A stretch of 6,031 nucleotides of DNA, from positions 1 to 6,031 of the forward strand of contig JAEWUR010000051.1 of the NCBI GenBank assembly GCA_023397045.1, in the 5' to 3' direction. The DNA comes from Planctomycetota bacterium. GTDB lineage: Bacteria > Planctomycetota > Planctomycetia > Pirellulales > Thermoguttaceae. The position numbers and the translations under genes were made by a program. The notes below the pieces were generated by a model. It had not been told where the DNA came from and did no database searches. It worked only from the letters and a program-made list of their open reading frames with translations. Of this stretch, positions 1-6,013 are shown piece by piece. The first letter of the stretch is position 1. The number at the start of each line of letters is the position of its first letter.

Positions 1-1
1 C

Positions 2-1204
2 GTCAGCCGCGCGGCAGTGGTCGGCGGCGGTTTCGTCGGGCTCGAGATGGTCGAAAACTTGGCTCGCCGCGATGTTCAGGTCACGCTCATCGAGTTGACC
101 AAGCAGGTGATGCCGCCGATGGATTCCGAGATGGTCGCGCCGGTCCACGACGAACTGTCGAAGCAAGGCGTCAACTTGCGATTGGGTAACACGGTTTCGG
201 CCATCGAGCCGATACCGCACGATATGCTGTCGGTGGTGGCCGATCATGACGAACGGTTCGCCGTCGACATGGTGATCATGGCCGTGGGCGTTAAGCCTGA
301 CGTGGGCCTCGCACGCGATGCCGGCCTGCAACTTGGCGTGACCGGCGGCATCCAGGTCGACGATCAGATGCGAACCAGCGATCCGGCGATCTTTGCCGTG
401 GGCGATGCGGTCGAGGTTCGCGATTTCATCACGGGTCGGCCGTCACTGATCCCTTTGGCAGGTCCCGCCAATCGACAGGGCCGCATTGCCGCCGACGCGA
501 TCTGCGGCCGCGACGTCCATTTCCGCGGAACGCAAGGCACGTCGGTCGTCGGCGTTTTCGATTACACGTTGGCCATGACCGGTGCAACCGAGAAATCGCT
601 GCGCCGCTGCGGAATCGCATTCGAGAAATCGTACACGCACGCGATGAATCATGCGTCGTACTATCCCGGGGCCGTGCGCATCGCGTTGAAGCTGTTGTTT
701 TCGCCCGAGGATGGACGCATTCTCGGCGCGCAGGCCGTTGGAAAGAGCGGCGTCGAAAAGCGTATCGACGTGCTGGCGATGGCCATCCAGATGGGAGCGA
801 CGGTCTTCGATCTGGAGGAGGCCGAGTTGTGCTACGCCCCGCAATACGGCAGCGCCAAAGACCCGGTGAATATGGCCGGATTCGTCGCGTCGAACATCCT
901 GCGAGGCGACGTCGACGTGGCCCAATGGTCGGACTGGCTCGAGCGTCGGGCGGCCGGTCAAACGCCGGTCACATTGGATGTGCGACCAAGTTCGGCGGTT
1001 GCGGCCGGCGCGATCGACGGCACGATTCGCATTCCGATGGGCGAGCTTCGCGCCCGATTGGACGAACTGCCGCGTGACCGCGAGATTTGGGTTCACTGCA
1101 TGGTCGGCCAGACGTCCTACAACGCCGTCCGCATGTTGCGCCAACACGGATTCAAAGCCAGGAATCTGTCTGGCGGTTTTACGTCGTATCGGATGGAGGA
1201 GTGA
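2..1204 (+). CDS. CoA-disulfide / polysulfide reductase with C-terminal rhodanese domain (5' truncated by window edge)
   Basis: This is a FAD- and NAD(P)H-dependent pyridine nucleotide-disulfide oxidoreductase of the CoADR-rhodanese type. The family reduces CoA disulfide, CoA persulfide or polysulfide in the cytoplasm. The frame is open from base 2, so the internal GTG at 17 is not the start. About 400 residues are visible; the FAD-binding N-terminus with the redox cysteine is upstream. In order one sees the NAD(P)H Rossmann motif VVGGGFVGLE, the second FAD motif AIFAVGDAVEV (near 385-420), and a dimerisation domain with YAPQYGSAKDPVNMAGF (near 832-880), which is the CoADR signature. A rhodanese domain follows from about 960, with LDVRP and the loop HCMVGQTSY, whose candidate sulfur-carrying Cys is codon 1097-1099. 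That loop lacks the arginine often present in rhodaneses. The stop is TGA at 1202-1204. A plain NADH oxidase is the main alternative, but the fused rhodanese domain argues for sulfur chemistry. Substrate cannot be settled from this fragment. Confidence 0.9.
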   Translation, partial: VSRAAVVGGGFVGLEMVENLARRDVQVTLIELTKQVMPPMDSEMVAPVHDELSKQGVNLRLGNTVSAIEPIPHDMLSVVADHDERFAVDMVIMAVGVKPDVGLARDAGLQLGVTGGIQVDDQMRTSDPAIFAVGDAVEVRDFITGRPSLIPLAGPANRQGRIAADAICGRDVHFRGTQGTSVVGVFDYTLAMTGATEKSLRRCGIAFEKSYTHAMNHASYYPGAVRIALKLLFSPEDGRILGAQAVGKSGVEKRIDVLAMAIQMGATVFDLEEAELCYAPQYGSAKDPVNMAGFVASNILRGDVDVAQWSDWLERRAAGQTPVTLDVRPSSAVAAGAIDGTIRIPMGELRARLDELPRDREIWVHCMVGQTSYNAVRMLRQHGFKARNLSGGFTSYRMEE

Positions 1205-1264
1205 TTCATGTGAGAGTGTGAGCAACGTTCCTCGCGTCTCCGATCAGGCAATACGGCACATCTA

Positions 1265-1906
1265 ATGAAGAAAACTGGCTGTTGGGCTGCAATAGTACTT
1301 GTGGTCGGATTGATCGCACTGGCCTGCTATGGTTGTGTGCAATTTACGCACAAGTTCACATTAAGCATGGCAAGCCCGCATCTTTTTAGTTCGACGAGTA
1401 CGAATCCGAAATACCAGGCGCATTTTCTTATATCAGGCTTTCGGACTCGCGACATCGCGTTCTTCGCGTCTTCGACCATCGAGTCGCCAGAGTGCCTCAA
1501 ACTAATAGCTCATCTTGAGTGGAATTACGTTGACTTCAGCGGCGCCGTGTGGTCGCGCGACGGGTCGGTCATTGCATGTCGTGCGATTGTTATGACCAAG
1601 GAGAATCTTGCCGAATTGGAGAAACAGAAATTAGACAAAGACGCCCCCTACAAACCAATACCACAAATTTTGCCTTATACCTCTGCGTACGATTTTCGGG
1701 AAGAAAAGGCCATAGTGATGGAAAGGGGCCGGTATAACACTCGCTCTGAATGGGAGACCCATTCGAAAATCATCGAAGAACTGCTCGAATCACGAGGCGG
1801 GGCGGGCAAAAAGATCACCAGGCAAGAAATTGAAAAAGAGAGCAAAAAACTTGATTGGAGCGAGTGGCAACCCTATGTGACGGCAGAAAGCCGGAAACCG
1901 ATGTAA
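1265..1906 (+). CDS. Membrane-anchored or exported protein of unknown function
   Basis: I do not recognise a family for this 213-residue protein. Residues 1-7 are short and positive (MKK), and residues 8-25 form one hydrophobic segment, so it is either an uncleaved N-terminal anchor or a signal peptide. Cys21 and Cys24 lie at its end but neither has a good lipobox (the -3 positions are Ala and Cys), so a lipoprotein is unlikely. The remainder is soluble, with a compact motif WSRDGSVIACRA at 96-107, a Pro/Tyr-rich stretch at 128-143, and a charged, probably helical tail at about 164-200. The start ATG has no clear Shine-Dalgarno sequence, which is common in this window. GC is about 49% by hand count over 1321-1906 against about 63% in the preceding gene, with many AT-ending codons, suggesting acquired DNA or low expression. 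It starts 60 bp after the reductase and is followed by a hairpin plus T-run, so it could be the last gene of a short transcript. Confidence 0.7.
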   Translation: MKKTGCWAAIVLVVGLIALACYGCVQFTHKFTLSMASPHLFSSTSTNPKYQAHFLISGFRTRDIAFFASSTIESPECLKLIAHLEWNYVDFSGAVWSRDGSVIACRAIVMTKENLAELEKQKLDKDAPYKPIPQILPYTSAYDFREEKAIVMERGRYNTRSEWETHSKIIEELLESRGGAGKKITRQEIEKESKKLDWSEWQPYVTAESRKPM

Positions 1907-1928
1907 TCGTGTTTGCTGATGGCAGGTC

Positions 1929-1965
1929 GCCCTCACCCTAGCCCTCTCCCGGAGGGAGAGGGGAC
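1929..1965. repeat. Dispersed CCCTCACCCTAGCC-type palindromic repeat
   Basis: The segment begins with CCTCACCCTAGCCC and continues into a perfect hairpin, CCCTCTCCC (1942-1950), GGA, GGGAGAGGG (1954-1962). Near-identical sequences are scattered between genes in many high-GC bacterial genomes. They betray themselves in spurious translations such as PHPSPLPEGEG on one strand and SPLSLRERARVR on the other, and both peptides can be read here. That it is dispersed is recalled knowledge rather than something this window shows, because only one copy is present. It lies between two convergent genes, a typical position for such elements. Confidence 0.7.
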
Positions 1966-1972
1966 TTTTTTT
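1942..1972 (+). terminator. Probable intrinsic terminator of the 1265-1906 gene
   Basis: A 9-bp all-matched GC-rich stem (1942-1950 with 1954-1962) with a three-base GGA loop is followed, after four bases, by seven consecutive T (1966-1972). It lies 36 bp beyond the upstream stop codon. This is the standard shape of a Rho-independent terminator on the + strand. On the - strand there is no matching T-run, so it is unlikely to stop transcripts of the phosphatase gene coming the other way. The same palindrome belongs to a dispersed repeat, so termination may be a co-opted role. Confidence 0.6.
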
Positions 1973-1978
1973 CCGGCC

Positions 1979-2060
1979 GCTCTCCGCTCTCCGCTCTCCG
2001 CTCTCCACTCTCCACTCTCCACTCTCCACTCTCCACTCTCCACTACTTCCTCCGCTCTCC
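1979..2060. repeat. Heptamer tandem array (GCTCTCC x4, ACTCTCC x5, then degenerate)
   Basis: Four copies of GCTCTCC (1979-2006) are followed directly by five of ACTCTCC (2007-2041), then by a decayed unit ACTACTT (2042-2048), a 5-bp remnant CCTCC, and a final GCTCTCC (2054-2060). On the - strand the unit is AGAGYGG. Because 7 is not divisible by 3 and the unit makes no stop, the pure array is open in all reading frames (GEWRVES/GERRAES cycles on the - strand), which produces spurious ORFs. The last units overlap the 3' end of the phosphatase gene. The array resembles the short tandem heptamer repeats described in cyanobacteria and seen in planctomycete intergenic DNA. Its function is unknown. 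Confidence 0.95.
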
Positions 2061-2714
2061 GCGTTTGTTGGCTTGCCAGATTTGGCCGGTGTCGACGTCG
2101 AGGGCGGTGAGCCAGCCTTGTTCGTAGCATCGGGTGTCGATGCACTTGAGGTAGCCGACGTCAAGCACTTCGCCGCTCTTCTGTGAACTGTGGCCGAGGA
2201 TGGCAGTCTTGCCGGAACAATGTGGTCCGGGCAGTCGCGTCTTGAGCGAGTCCCAGAGCAGCGTCTCGCGCGGCTGGTCAGCCAGCGGCACGTTGGGCAG
2301 GTAGTTGCCGTGGATGAAGAAATGGCGATCCGTCTCGAAATACAACGGACACTTTCGCAGAAATTCGATATGCGGTTCGGGAATGTCGCCCATCTTCGAA
2401 CTGCCATACGATTTCAGCGTGGCGTTGCCGCCGAACAGCAGCCAGTCGATATAGATGTTGGTCCGGCCGTCGTAGACCTGGAGCATCATCTCGTCGTGAT
2501 TGCCCAGCACGGGCACGAGATGGCATCGCCGCTCGAGTTCGAGCAGCCGGTCGAGCACGCCCCGGCTGTGGGGACCGCGGTCGACGAAGTCACCCAGCAC
2601 CACCAGGGTGTCGTCGGTCGTCGGCCGAACGGCGGCCAACAGCGTGTCCAACGCGGCCAGGCAGCCGTGGATGTCGCCGATGGCAATGGTTCTGGGGCGG
2701 TCTTGGTTCGGCAT
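2043..2714 (-). CDS. Metallophosphoesterase, bacterial PPP-type Ser/Thr phosphatase / ApaH-like
   Basis: This calcineurin-like phosphoesterase has 223 residues from the ATG at 2712-2714; a GTG immediately upstream (2715-2717) would add one residue. Numbered from that GTG, the metal-binding motifs appear in family order: GDIHG at 14-18, GDFVDRG at 42-48, GNHDE at 72-76, a downstream His in FIHGNYL (136), and GHS at 175-177. These residues bind two metal ions that activate water for phosphoester hydrolysis. The length suits the small cytoplasmic bacterial PPP phosphatases (PrpA/PrpE-like, dephosphorylating proteins) or the diadenosine tetraphosphatase group. The sequence does not decide between them. 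The protein lacks a signal peptide. The last residues, GERRK and stop, are encoded by heptamer-repeat DNA, so the natural C-terminus probably ended near the QANKRG segment. It is transcribed divergently from the lipase gene, and no strong Shine-Dalgarno sequence is visible. Confidence 0.88.
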   Translation of the reverse strand: MPNQDRPRTIAIGDIHGCLAALDTLLAAVRPTTDDTLVVLGDFVDRGPHSRGVLDRLLELERRCHLVPVLGNHDEMMLQVYDGRTNIYIDWLLFGGNATLKSYGSSKMGDIPEPHIEFLRKCPLYFETDRHFFIHGNYLPNVPLADQPRETLLWDSLKTRLPGPHCSGKTAILGHSSQKSGEVLDVGYLKCIDTRCYEQGWLTALDVDTGQIWQANKRGERRK

Positions 2715-2764
2715 CACAGCCCGGCGGATACGGAAAGGCCAGGTTCCTCGAATTGGAAAAAACC

Positions 2765-2772
2765 ATTATAAT
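2765..2772. promoter_or_regulatory. Palindromic ATTATAAT, candidate -10 for both divergent genes
   Basis: The 8-bp palindrome contains TATAAT on both strands (2767-2772 on +, 2765-2770 on -), in the 154-bp region between the divergent phosphatase and lipase genes. The + strand has only a weak -35 match (TTCCTC, 17 bp upstream), and the - strand match is weaker still (TTATGT). The position fits a shared promoter, about 50 bp before the phosphatase start and about 97 bp before the lipase start. The -35 weakness keeps the call tentative. Confidence 0.35.
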
Positions 2773-2868
2773 CGCCCAGGCAGCGTTACATAATGCCTAA
2801 TTTCTCGCCTTTTTGTTTGTTGGGCTGTTGATTCCCTGTTTTTGAAAACAATTCGTGTCGTTCCGGGC

Positions 2869-3891
2869 ATGATTCGCCGTTCGTTTCTGAAAACCCTGAT
2901 TCCGCTGGTTGGGCTGGTCTTTCACCCTGGCCGTCTTTCTGCCGAGGAACCGGAAGGACCGGTCCGGGTGCCCATGCCCACGATGGGCGGCAAGCAGTTC
3001 TGGGCCGATCAACTGTTATTTCACCAGTGGCGGATCCAGCGCAACGTTCTCGACGGGCACTATCGCCTTCTCGATGAGAACAACATGCGCTATGCGTGGG
3101 GCACCTACGACGAATGCCTGGCCACGCTCGAACGAATCAAGCGCCAGGAAAACCTGCCTCGCATGTCCGGCAAGGCCGTGATCGTTCTACATGGCCTTGT
3201 GAGGACGCGCTCGTCGATGGAGTTGCTGTGTCAATTCCTCCGCGAGCAGGGCGGATATCAAGTGTTCAATGTCAGCTATCCCAGCACGCGCGTCGACATT
3301 GCCGAACACGCGCGTTCGCTTCGGAATATCGTCCAGAACCTGGACGGAGTGGACGAGATCAATTTCGTCGGCCACAGCATGGGCAACATCGTGATTCGCC
3401 ATTACCTCGGCGATCTCGCCCGGCAAGAAACGTGGAAACAAACGCCCAACGCGCAGGCGGCCGACCGCAGGGCCATCGCGCGATTCCACCGGTTCGTAAT
3501 GCTCGGCCCGCCGAATCAGGGCGCGCGATTGGCCGAGGCGCTGTCGGACAGTCTGATCTTTCAGCAGATCATGGGCGATTCGGGATTGGAGCTTGGCCGC
3601 GACTGGCCCGAGTTGGAAAAACACCTTGCCACGCCATCGTTCGAGTTCGGGATCATTGCCGGCGGAAAAGGCGGCGACAAAGGCTTTAGCCCAATCCTCG
3701 AAGGCGACAACGACGGCACCATTTCGGTCGAAACCACGAAACTGCCCGGCGCACACGATTTCGTCGTGGTGCCGGTATTGCACACGCTGCTGATGGACAA
3801 CAAGGCCGTGCAGAAATTGACGCTCCGGTTCCTGAAACACGGATATTTTCTTTCTGAAAAAGATCGGCAGCCCCTCGAAGAAACACCATGA
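2869..3891 (+). CDS. Tat-exported lipase/esterase-like alpha/beta hydrolase
   Basis: A serine hydrolase of the lipase / DUF676-like alpha/beta-hydrolase type, predicted to act outside the cytoplasmic membrane on ester or acyl substrates. I chose the ATG at 2869 (340 residues) over an in-frame TTG at 2842 because the protein then begins MIRRSFLKTLIPLVG. This is a twin-arginine signal with the RRSFLK core, a hydrophobic stretch, and a plausible cleavage site at RLSA|EE near residue 25. In this numbering the oxyanion-side motif VIVLHG is at 104-109. The nucleophile elbow GHSMG is at 168-172 (Ser170), Asp282 lies in GDNDGT, and His305 in VLHTLLM; together they form a plausible catalytic triad. 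LGPPNQGARLAE (212-223) resembles the SPNxGS region of related lipases. No lid or extra domain is evident. The gene overlaps ruvX by ATGA, implying co-translation. Natural substrate is unknown. Confidence 0.85.
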   Translation: MIRRSFLKTLIPLVGLVFHPGRLSAEEPEGPVRVPMPTMGGKQFWADQLLFHQWRIQRNVLDGHYRLLDENNMRYAWGTYDECLATLERIKRQENLPRMSGKAVIVLHGLVRTRSSMELLCQFLREQGGYQVFNVSYPSTRVDIAEHARSLRNIVQNLDGVDEINFVGHSMGNIVIRHYLGDLARQETWKQTPNAQAADRRAIARFHRFVMLGPPNQGARLAEALSDSLIFQQIMGDSGLELGRDWPELEKHLATPSFEFGIIAGGKGGDKGFSPILEGDNDGTISVETTKLPGAHDFVVVPVLHTLLMDNKAVQKLTLRFLKHGYFLSEKDRQPLEETP

Positions 3892-4352
3892 GCGCTCACC
3901 CCTTATCGCCGGGCCGCGTCGCCGGAATCGATTTTGGAACCGTGCGGATCGGCATCGCGCTGAGCGATCCCGATCGAAAGATTGCCAGCCCGATCGAGAA
4001 CTACACGCGCCGCAGTCCCGCCCAGGACGCCGAGCGATTCCGCCGTTTGGTTGCCGAAGAACGGGTGGTGCTGTTCGTCGTCGGGTTGCCCATCCATTGC
4101 GACGGTCAAGAGAGCAAAAAGTCACAGGAGGCTCGGCAGTTCGCCCAATGGCTTGGCGAGACGACGGGCGTGCCGGTCGAGTTGTTCGACGAGCGATTCA
4201 CCAGCCGCGAAGCGGAGCAATTGCTGTTGGCCGCCGAAATGACGCGAAAGCGCCGCAAGAAACGGATGGACATGCTTGCCGCGCAAATCCTGCTTAGCGC
4301 GTATCTCGACTCGCACGGCGGCGACGAGCCGGGTTCGCTCGACGACCATTGA
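3888..4352 (+). CDS. ruvX: RuvX/YqgF family putative Holliday junction resolvase / pre-16S rRNA nuclease
   Basis: The 154-residue protein has the RNase H-fold motifs of the YqgF/RuvX family in order: GIDFGTVRIGIALSD (13-27, Asp15), VVGLPIHCDGQ (64-74), DERFTSREAE (101-110, Glu102) and KRRKKRMDMLAAQ (121-133, Asp128). The three acidic residues match the metal-binding catalytic set. In E. coli the homolog is tied to processing of the 5' end of 16S rRNA, and resolvase activity has been proposed, so both roles stand. Length is close to the usual 140-150, with a short acidic C-terminal tail. Its ATG overlaps the lipase stop (ATGA at 3888-3891), and only a weak GA-rich stretch could serve as a Shine-Dalgarno sequence, so translation probably depends on coupling. 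The pairing with an exported lipase is unusual. It converges on pepT with an 80-bp gap in which I see no convincing terminator. Confidence 0.93.
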   Translation: MSAHPLSPGRVAGIDFGTVRIGIALSDPDRKIASPIENYTRRSPAQDAERFRRLVAEERVVLFVVGLPIHCDGQESKKSQEARQFAQWLGETTGVPVELFDERFTSREAEQLLLAAEMTRKRRKKRMDMLAAQILLSAYLDSHGGDEPGSLDDH

Positions 4353-4432
4353 CTTGGACGCCGGGTGCCGAAAAAGGATCGGTCAATAAGGGTGGCGCGG
4401 TTACAGACAGCCGTGCCGTATGGAACGCCGTC

Positions 4433-5683
4433 TCACTCCGGCTTCGCAGCCGCCCAGGTTTCGGCCAGGGCGATGAGCCACTCGACCGATTCGGCCATCT
4501 CGTCGAGGCAGGCCCATTCCAACGGCGAATGCGGATTGTGGCCGCCGCACGAGAGATTGGGCGTCGGCAGGCCGAGTTCGGTGAGCCGCGAGCCGTCGGT
4601 GCCGCCGCGAACGATCGTCAACTTCGCCTTGCGGCCGAGCCGTTCGAGCGCCTTTTGGGCAAAGGCCACGGCCCTCGGTTCCCGCGCGAGTCCTTCGGCC
4701 ATGTTGCGATACTGTCGCTTGATCTGCACGTCGAGCGTCGCGGCGGGAAATTCCCGACCAACCTCGGCGGCCGTCGCACGCAGGCGGTCGGCCAACGTTT
4801 CAAGTTGCGACGCCTCGAACTCGCGGAGCAGAACCTTGAGCTTGACCTCGGCCACGCCGCCTTCGATTTCGTAGGGATGCAAAAAGCCGTCGCGGCCGTC
4901 GGTCGTCTCGGGCGACAGCGTGTCGCGCGGCAATCGAGCGATGAACTCCGCGGCCGCGCGAATCGCATTGGTCATGCGCCCCTTGGCAATCGACGGATGG
5001 ATGTTGACGCCGCGCACCGTGACCGTTGCCTCGTCGGCCGAAAACGTCTCGATGTCGATCTCGCCGCTACCATGCCCGTCGAGAGTGTAGCAGACGACCG
5101 CGTCGATCTCGCCCAGATCGATGTGGTCGACGCCGCGGCCGATCTCTTCGTCGCAAGTGAAACAGATGCGGATCGGGCCGTGTTCGATCTCGGGATGCTC
5201 GATCAGCCATTGGGCCGTTTCCATGATGATGGCCACGCCGGCCTTGTCGTCGGCGCCCAACAGCGTCGTGCCGTCGGTCGTGATCAGCGTGCGGCCCAGC
5301 AGCGACTGCAACTCGGGATTGTCGGTCATCCGAATCACGCGGCTCGTATCGCCCGGCAGAACGATATCGCCGCCCGAGTAGTTTTCGATCACCTGCGGCT
5401 TGACGCCGGCCCCGGTCGTCTCGGGCGAGGTGTCGAGGTGGCTGCATAGGGCGATAGTCGGGGCATCGCGGCCGGCGGTCGACGGAACCGTGGCCAGGAC
5501 GATCCCATGCACGCTCTGCCGGACATCGGTCAGGCCCATGCCGCGAAGCTCGTCGGCCAGCATCCGCCCGAATTCCATCTGGCCCGGCGAGCTGGGATAG
5601 TCGTCCGTATCGGCGCCGGCCGTCGTATCGACCTTGACGTATCGCAAAAATCGTTCTAACAGGCGTTTCTGGTTCATCGTCAT
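4433..5683 (-). CDS. pepT: Peptidase T (tripeptide aminopeptidase)
   Basis: This is a zinc-dependent M20-family aminopeptidase that releases the N-terminal residue of tripeptides in the cytoplasm, late in peptide breakdown. Its 416 residues fit the family length of about 410. Visible motifs are LCSHLDTSPE (79-88, His82 and Asp84), LGADDKAGVA (142-151), CFTCDEEIGRG (174-184, Glu179/Glu180), YTLDG (199-203, Asp202), the dimerisation-lid segment NIHPSIAKGRMTNA (227-240), RGGTDGSRL (359-367) and GGHNPHSPLEW (380-390, His381). These correspond in order and spacing to the two-zinc ligands and catalytic acids of E. coli PepT. One of Asp145/Asp146 should bridge the metals. The start is the ATG at 5681-5683. 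A second ATG lies two codons in, and neither has a Shine-Dalgarno sequence. The gene is monocistronic in this view, convergent with ruvX, and faces the AT-rich repeat region upstream. Confidence 0.95.
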   Translation of the reverse strand: MTMNQKRLLERFLRYVKVDTTAGADTDDYPSSPGQMEFGRMLADELRGMGLTDVRQSVHGIVLATVPSTAGRDAPTIALCSHLDTSPETTGAGVKPQVIENYSGGDIVLPGDTSRVIRMTDNPELQSLLGRTLITTDGTTLLGADDKAGVAIIMETAQWLIEHPEIEHGPIRICFTCDEEIGRGVDHIDLGEIDAVVCYTLDGHGSGEIDIETFSADEATVTVRGVNIHPSIAKGRMTNAIRAAAEFIARLPRDTLSPETTDGRDGFLHPYEIEGGVAEVKLKVLLREFEASQLETLADRLRATAAEVGREFPAATLDVQIKRQYRNMAEGLAREPRAVAFAQKALERLGRKAKLTIVRGGTDGSRLTELGLPTPNLSCGGHNPHSPLEWACLDEMAESVEWLIALAETWAAAKPE

Positions 5684-5773
5684 CGTGATCCGGGAGGTGA
5701 GAGGTCCAAGATTTTTTCGGTGCCCCCTATCTTCCCCGAAACGGCAATGTTTTGGTAGGCTATGGGGAAAGGA

Positions 5774-5808
5774 AAAGTGGTTAGTGGATAGTGGTTAGTG
5801 GATAGTCG
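5774..5808. repeat. Heptamer tandem array WTAGTGG
   Basis: Units are AAAGTGG (5774-5780), TTAGTGG (5781-5787), ATAGTGG (5788-5794), TTAGTGG (5795-5801) and a decayed ATAGTCG (5802-5808). The alternation TT/AT in front of a constant AGTGG shows a period of exactly 7. On the + strand it has the same RRYGG core that the 1979-2060 array shows on its - strand. Confidence 0.85.
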
Positions 5809-5863
5809 TAAAACGACGTACGCAGTGTTTTTTTACATTATACAATAATCGTTTTGCATAGAT

Positions 5864-5891
5864 CCATCCACCATTCGCCATTCACCATTTC
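5864..5891. repeat. Heptamer tandem array CCATYNN
   Basis: Four units, CCATCCA, CCATTCG, CCATTCA and CCATTTC, run without gaps over 5864-5891. The reverse complement (YGRATGG) again has the RRYGG core, in the opposite orientation to the array at 5774-5808. The arms are more divergent here than in the other two arrays, so this is an older or less constrained copy. Confidence 0.75.
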
Positions 5892-5957
5892 TAATCCCTG
5901 ACCCGAATGGCACTGATATTGTTTTAAGTCGTTACGGTGAATTGATATAGAAAGAAA

Positions 5958-6013
5958 CGGCCTGCCTTGCGTACAAGGGTGTTGTCAAGTCACCCCAAGC
6001 AGCAAGGAGGCCG
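5958..6013 (+). promoter_or_regulatory. Inverted repeat that sequesters the Shine-Dalgarno of the 6016 gene
   Basis: Bases 5958-5963 pair with 6008-6013 and, after a single bulged G (5964), 5965-5970 pair with 6002-6007, giving 12 base pairs. The 3' arm contains the whole Shine-Dalgarno AAGGAGG (6004-6010), which sits five bases before the ATG and is the strongest in the window. The loop holds an inner stem, GGGTG (5977-5981) with CACCC (5991-5995). The 5' arm segment CCTTG (5965-5969) can instead pair with a nearer CAAGG (5974-5978, loop CGTA), which would break half of the long stem and free the Shine-Dalgarno sequence. The pairing is seen directly; a regulatory role is inferred. A weak TATAGA (5946-5951) could start transcription at about 5958. 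Confidence 0.6.

Noticed and set aside
443..1225. 260-codon open frame on the - strand
   Set aside because: It is antisense to the reductase-rhodanese gene, whose motifs are unambiguous; the translation has no recognisable domain.
1979..2060. CRISPR-like array
   Set aside because: Units are 7 bp, contiguous and without spacers, so this is a simple tandem repeat.
1790..2407. Open frame with VESGEWRVESGE repeats on the - strand, and a similar shorter one at 1933-2145
   Set aside because: The heptamer array is free of stops in every frame, and the SPLSLRERARVR segment is the known false translation of the dispersed palindrome. The phosphatase frame explains the coding part.
2842..2868. Upstream TTG start for the lipase
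   Set aside because: It would place nine residues before the Tat motif and has no Shine-Dalgarno sequence. The ATG at 2869 gives a standard twin-arginine signal peptide, although the TTG is not excluded.
3187..4125. 312-codon open frame on the - strand across lipase and ruvX
   Set aside because: It spans two well-supported genes on the other strand and has an Arg-rich shadow composition.
4394..4417. Hairpin GGCGCGG / CCGTGCC between ruvX and pepT as a bidirectional terminator
   Set aside because: The stem contains a G-T pair, the loop is 10 bases, and there is no T-run on either side.
4349..5449. 366-codon open frame on the + strand, starting with a TTG that overlaps the ruvX stop
   Set aside because: It lies antisense to pepT, whose protein has all M20 peptidase motifs. 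The shadow translation is Arg- and Ala-rich with no family motif, as expected opposite a high-GC gene.
5732..5769. TTCCCC / GGGGAA inverted repeat upstream of pepT as an operator
   Set aside because: Only 6 bp with a 26-base loop, easily expected by chance.
5805..5834. Hairpin GTCGT/ACGAC plus seven T as a terminator
   Set aside because: The T-run begins 10 bases after the stem and the stem is only 5 bp, so the geometry is wrong for intrinsic termination.
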